Assembly: GCF_000144645.1 (NCBI RefSeq)
Contig: NC_014377.1
Location: 682,001-746,000 of the forward strand
DNA from: Thermosediminibacter oceani DSM 16646
GTDB lineage: Bacteria > Bacillota > Thermosediminibacteria > Thermosediminibacterales > Thermosediminibacteraceae
DNA length: 64,000 bases
Direction of reading: 5' to 3'
In this document: positions 61,175 through 64,000 of the stretch, one piece after another
Layout: the number at the start of each line of letters is the position of its first letter
Numbering within the stretch: position 1 is the first letter of the stretch
Notes under the pieces: generated by a model
What the model was told of the DNA's origin: nothing
Database searches by the model: none
What the model saw: the letters and a program-made list of their open reading frames with translations, nothing else
Translations under genes and position numbers: made by a program

Positions 61175-62769
61175 CAGACTGTCGACAAAGTAACTGTCGA
61201 CAGTCTTTTTTTGCAAAAGCTAGTACAAAAATCATCAGCTTTTTAGTAAAATTAAAGAAGATACAAAAATATTGTGGGGCGATGAAATGTTAACGAAGAA
61301 AAATCGAGAAATAATAGAGCAGGTAGAATTAGTAAGCATCGATAGCTTAGTACCTCAAGACCATCTCCTTAGGGCAGTAGAAGAAAGCATCGACTTTAAT
61401 TTCATTTATGATGAAGTAAAAGACCTATATAGCGAAAATACAGGAAGACCTAGTATTGACCCGGTAGTGTTAATTAAGCTACTCATGCTCCAAGCATTGT
61501 ATGGAATCCGCTCCATGCGCCAAACCATCAGAGAAGTAGAAGTCAATGTAGCTTACCGTTGGTTTTTAGGCTATGGATTACAAGAAAAAATACCTCACTT
61601 TTCAACTTTTGGAAAAAACTATGAACGGCGGTTTAAGGAAAGTGATCTATTTGAAAAGATATTCGAGCGGGTGTTGATGGAAGCAATAGAATGCGGGTTT
61701 GTTAAAACAGATGCAGTATTTATCGATGCTACTCACATAAAAGCCAGTGCCAATAAGAATAAATATATCGAGAAAGTCGCTAAGCAACGGACTCAAAAAT
61801 ATAAGGAAGAACTTTTAAAAGAAATCAACGCCGAACGGGAAGCAAACGGTAAAAAGCCCTTTGAAGAAGAAGATGATGATGACGATAACAACAAAGGAGA
61901 AAATAGCTCTAAAAAAGTCAGGGTAAGCACCACAGATCCTGAAAGTGGGATGTTTCAAAAAGGGGAAAAAGAGCGCTGCTTTGCCTACACAGCTTCTGTA
62001 GCCTGTGACCGGAACAACTTTGTCCTTGGTGTCAAAATAGCACCTGGAAATGTTCATGACAGCCAGGTATTCTCCGATTTATTTCAAGAAGTAAACGATA
62101 AATTTTCTAAAATAGAGGCGGTAGTGGTTGATGCAGGCTACAAAACCCCCGGGATATGCAGAGAAATCATTGAGGCAGGAGCGCTTCCCGTTATGCCCTA
62201 CAAGAGGCCGATGACCAAAGATGGTTACTTTAAAAAACGCGAATACGTCTATGACGAATATTATGATTGTTACATATGCCCCAACAACCAAATATTAGAA
62301 TACAGCACCACCAACCGGGCGGGATACCGGGAATATAGGAGCAACCCCCAAATATGCTGTAAATGTCCCATGCGCCTACAGTGCACCAAAAGTAAAAATT
62401 ACACAAAAATCATAACTCGGCATATATGGGAGCATTACATAGAAATAGCGGAAGATATAAGACACACCCAATGGGGTAAAGAACTATACAAAATGCGCGG
62501 CCAGACCATCGAGCGGGTATTTGCCGATGCGAAGGAAAAGCATGGCATGCGCTATACAAATCTACGAGGCTTGAGGAAAGTTGGACATTACCTCACGCTT
62601 CTTTTCGCATGCATGAATTTAAAAAAGCTGGCTTTATGGAAGAAAAGACGGGGAACGTTTCCGCCAACAGTCCCCGCTTTACATTCGTTTTTCTTAAAAA
62701 TTTTCTTCGCCTTCAACAAAAAGCCGCTTTTAGGTTATGCATCCTAAAAGCGGCTTTGTCTACAAGCTG
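61175..62769 (+). mobile_element. IS1182-like insertion sequence, copy 4 (reference copy)
   Basis: 1595 bp. Terminal inverted repeats CAGACTGTCGACAAAG and CAGCTTGTAGACAAAG (13 of 16). Left end hairpin AGACTGTCGACA-N7-TGTCGACAGTCT plus T tract, then a second AAAAGCT/AGCTTTT inverted repeat before the gene; right end hairpin AAAGCCGCTTTTAGG-N8-CCTAAAAGCGGCTTT. One intact transposase gene. Flanking repeat is the rng terminator. Confidence 0.96.
61287..62747 (+). CDS. IS1182-like transposase, intact
   Basis: 486 residues from the ATG at 61287 (GTGGGGCG upstream). N-terminal DUF772-type domain (about 5-115, with NTGRPSIDPVVLIKLL and GIRSMRQTIREVEVN), then a DDE domain: presumed acids D147 (VFIDATHIK), D282 (VVVDAGYKT) and E409 (TIERVFADAKEKHG). 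An Asp-rich insert (FEEEDDDDDNNKGEN, ~192-206) and a cysteine cluster (CPNN...CCKCPMRLQC, ~331-366) occur between and after. This domain order and element size fit the IS1182 family. Its stop codon is inside the right-end hairpin. Confidence 0.95.
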   Translation: MLTKKNREIIEQVELVSIDSLVPQDHLLRAVEESIDFNFIYDEVKDLYSENTGRPSIDPVVLIKLLMLQALYGIRSMRQTIREVEVNVAYRWFLGYGLQEKIPHFSTFGKNYERRFKESDLFEKIFERVLMEAIECGFVKTDAVFIDATHIKASANKNKYIEKVAKQRTQKYKEELLKEINAEREANGKKPFEEEDDDDDNNKGENSSKKVRVSTTDPESGMFQKGEKERCFAYTASVACDRNNFVLGVKIAPGNVHDSQVFSDLFQEVNDKFSKIEAVVVDAGYKTPGICREIIEAGALPVMPYKRPMTKDGYFKKREYVYDEYYDCYICPNNQILEYSTTNRAGYREYRSNPQICCKCPMRLQCTKSKNYTKIITRHIWEHYIEIAEDIRHTQWGKELYKMRGQTIERVFADAKEKHGMRYTNLRGLRKVGHYLTLLFACMNLKKLALWKKRRGTFPPTVPALHSFFLKIFFAFNKKPLLGYAS

Positions 62770-62794
62770 AAAGCCGTGCAAAAAGCACGGCTTT
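62770..62794. terminator. Right target duplication of IS copy 4 (terminator hairpin)
   Basis: Exact repeat of 61150-61174. It overlaps the stop codon of the minus-strand gene at 62793 and would terminate that transcript as well. Confidence 0.9.
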
Positions 62795-63167
62795 AAGTAT
62801 GTTTTGCTTTTTCATCACCACTTTTACCGCCTTTGGCCTCCGAAGGTGAACCTTCGCCGGAAGAAAAGGTTTTAACCAGGTTTAACAGCGTTGCAGGATT
62901 TATCTTCTTATCGGAGGAGCCTCCGAGCGCTCCCAGGAGGCTTGCTGCCAGTTCTTTAATGTCCGAGGACCCCAATTTAGAGGGGGAAGAGACTTTTATA
63001 TCGTTTTTTAATTCCTGCGAATTCAGATACGTAATTATCCCCAGGATATTGCTCAAAGCGAGAAGGCTGATGAGTTCGTTGAAATTATTTCCCCGCCTCC
63101 CCTGGATTACATCTACTACCATTTCCATCAAACCAAAGTCAGGCCTGCCGTTGTTTCCGTCAGACAA
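62793..63167 (-). CDS. Unknown 124-residue protein, spore-former type
   Basis: Helical, with a hydrophobic stretch FNELISLLALSNILGIITYL (not clearly membrane-spanning), a Ser/Gly-rich region SSDIKELAASLLGALGGSSDKK and a charged Gly/Lys tail. I do not recognise the family. TTG at 63167 is preferred because GGAGG lies 8 nt before it; a GTG at 63173 is too close to that site. Last of three minus-strand genes; its stop abuts the hairpin used by IS copy 4. Confidence 0.55.
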   Translation of the reverse strand: MSDGNNGRPDFGLMEMVVDVIQGRRGNNFNELISLLALSNILGIITYLNSQELKNDIKVSSPSKLGSSDIKELAASLLGALGGSSDKKINPATLLNLVKTFSSGEGSPSEAKGGKSGDEKAKHT

Positions 63168-63251
63168 TTGCACCGCCTCCTTTAGAACTTCCGGATAATC
63201 ACCAGCTGTTTTCGTTAATTTAATATATGCTCGTGAGAAGTAAAAAAGAAT

Positions 63252-63276
63252 AAAAAACAGGGCCTTTCAGCCCCGT
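63252..63276 (-). terminator. Terminator between the two unknown minus-strand genes
   Basis: Minus strand: ACGGGGC-N6-GCCCTGT with one wobble, followed by TTTTTTA. Confidence 0.7.
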
Positions 63277-63297
63277 TGCTCATCAGGTGACTCTCTT

Positions 63298-63636
63298 TTA
63301 AGCGTCTTTTTCCTTATCGGCCAGTATGTTTAAAAGATTTTCCAGCTCCTGAGATTTGTCGGGCATTGTTGAGCTGTTTTCCTGTTCGGTTTTATCCTCT
63401 TCGGTATTATCCTTTTCGCTTTCGCTTTCGTTCTTTTCAGTTTCCTGCGGTTCGGCGACTATTGAAAGCAGCGTGCTCAGCGCTTCGATATTAATTTTTT
63501 GTTCCGGGTCCTGCGGGCGAAAAACATCGACGACCGTTGAGAAAAGTTCTACTATTTCCTGCCCTCTTATGCTCAGGAAGGGTTTCAACGCGTTTAAAAG
63601 TCTTAAATCGTTGTCGGATACTGAAAGCAGTCTCAC
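63298..63636 (-). CDS. Unknown 112-residue acidic protein
   Basis: N-terminal half is hydrophobic-helical (LRLLNALKPFLSIRGQEIVELF, and IEALSTLLSIV), the C-terminal half a low-complexity Glu/Asp/Ser/Lys tail (residues ~65-95), ending in another helix ELENLLNILADK. The first part shows the same kind of helix pattern as the gene at 62793, so the two may be related. GTG start after GGGAGGGAGG. Overlaps the upstream gene by 4 bp. Confidence 0.6.
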   Translation of the reverse strand: MRLLSVSDNDLRLLNALKPFLSIRGQEIVELFSTVVDVFRPQDPEQKINIEALSTLLSIVAEPQETEKNESESEKDNTEEDKTEQENSSTMPDKSQELENLLNILADKEKDA

Positions 63637-63842
63637 GATGCCTCCCTCCCGTTGCTCTTTTTTCTAGATAATGCCGACGCTTCAGAGGACTTGATGAGTA
63701 AAATTAATATAAGGAAAAGTGTAAAGGGGTTAAAGGAGGTTCTTCTGACGTCATTTTTTTTGTTTTCATTCTTTTTGTTTTCATTCTTTTTGTTTTCATT
63801 TTCTTTGTTATCGTGTTTTTTGTTGTCGTCATAGCCGGTCAT
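63633..63842 (-). CDS. Unknown 69-residue protein with NENKK repeats
   Basis: Starts MTGYDDNKKHDNKE, continues with three NENKK pentapeptides, then a hydrophobic segment (FTLFLILILLI, ~42-52) and a basic end. Probably a small membrane-associated protein. GGGTGATGG precedes the ATG. First gene of the minus-strand group and coupled to the next by a 4-bp overlap. Confidence 0.55.
   Translation of the reverse strand: MTGYDDNKKHDNKENENKKNENKKNENKKNDVRRTSFNPFTLFLILILLIKSSEASALSRKKSNGREAS
63757..63801. repeat. Three tandem 15-bp repeats encoding NENKK
   Basis: Units TTTTTGTTTTCATTC at 63757, 63772 and 63787 (last base of the third differs). In-frame, so copy number can change without breaking the gene. 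Confidence 0.85.
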
Positions 63843-63974
63843 TGTCCATCACCCTGCTTTTCATAAATTTTTCTAGATTATTATATGACTCATCTCTTCC
63901 GGGAGTGCAGGAATAAGGTGTATGAAAATCAGTAAAACTAAAAATGATCAATAAATGTAAAAGGTGGTGGTGCT

Positions 63975-64000
63975 GTGGACAGATTTGTTAGAAACGTACG
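63975..64000 (+). CDS. Start of a gene cut by the window edge
   Basis: GTG at 63975 after AAAGGTGGTGG opens M-D-R-F-V-R-N-V and stays open to the end. Too short to identify. The preceding 130 bp hold no other gene. Confidence 0.4.

Noticed and set aside
1-64000. tRNA, rRNA, CRISPR, phage or replication-origin features
   Set aside because: None were seen on reading; no tRNA-like cloverleaf with a TTCRA loop, no phage gene cluster and no DnaA-box cluster was noticed, though small RNAs could be missed by eye.

Overview
The window is a 64 kb piece of chromosome from an anaerobic, spore-forming, low-to-mid GC Firmicute of the class Clostridia. The pairing of a Rex-controlled NAD-linked [FeFe] hydrogenase with an Rnf complex, the cotJABC and spoIVFA/B sporulation genes, and heavy AGG/AGA/ATA codon use point towards the Thermoanaerobacterales/Thermosediminibacterales. 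That placement is inference from gene content; no rRNA or tRNA gene is present to anchor it.

Layout. 1-4261: 3' part of valS, folC and a small YaaL-like gene. 4381-18578: a redox block consisting of the flavin transferase apbE, the redox sensor rex, two DRTGG-domain genes separated by decayed remnants of a hydrogenase-like iron-sulfur protein and a PHP-domain protein, then the bifurcating hydrogenase operon, then rnfCDGEAB. Rex-type operators sit before rex and before the hydrogenase operon. ApbE would attach FMN to RnfD and RnfG, so these genes form one functional unit linking NADH, ferredoxin, H2 and an ion gradient. 20440-27999: a corrinoid methyltransferase operon (corrinoid protein, three UroD/MtaA-family proteins, a RACo-type activator) running into cysteine synthase and a cystathionine gamma-lyase/synthase, which suggests metabolism of a methylated sulfur compound. 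28043-36486: a copper/metal-handling island (DUF2933-like, CcdA, Lgt, two YHS proteins, CopA ATPase, a small Cys-Cys protein and a remnant of a Cys-rich copper-storage protein) with three CsoR-like palindromes at its promoters. 38273-44927: accessory genes (DUF2512, cotJABC, an MFS exporter, a double-module ThiF protein with a second cysteine synthase, bioY, a CopZ-like chaperone). 45066-61150: the conserved cell-shape/division/sporulation block (NusG-II, Gx transporter, DUF4321, maf, radC, mreBCD, pbp2, minCDE, rodA, spoIVFA/B, radical SAM, DUF2344, rng). 62793-63842: three small genes of unknown function on the minus strand. A new gene begins at 63975.

The most striking feature is an IS1182-like insertion sequence (1.595 kb) present four times, almost identical. 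Each copy is flanked by a different direct repeat of 21-28 bp, and each repeat is exactly a dyad-symmetric stem-loop: the Rho-independent terminator of a neighbouring gene. The element therefore seems to recognise terminator hairpins by structure and to duplicate the whole hairpin on insertion, leaving a terminator on both sides of itself. Its own two ends also carry hairpins. Two copies encode an intact 486-residue transposase; the other two have private one-base frameshifts.
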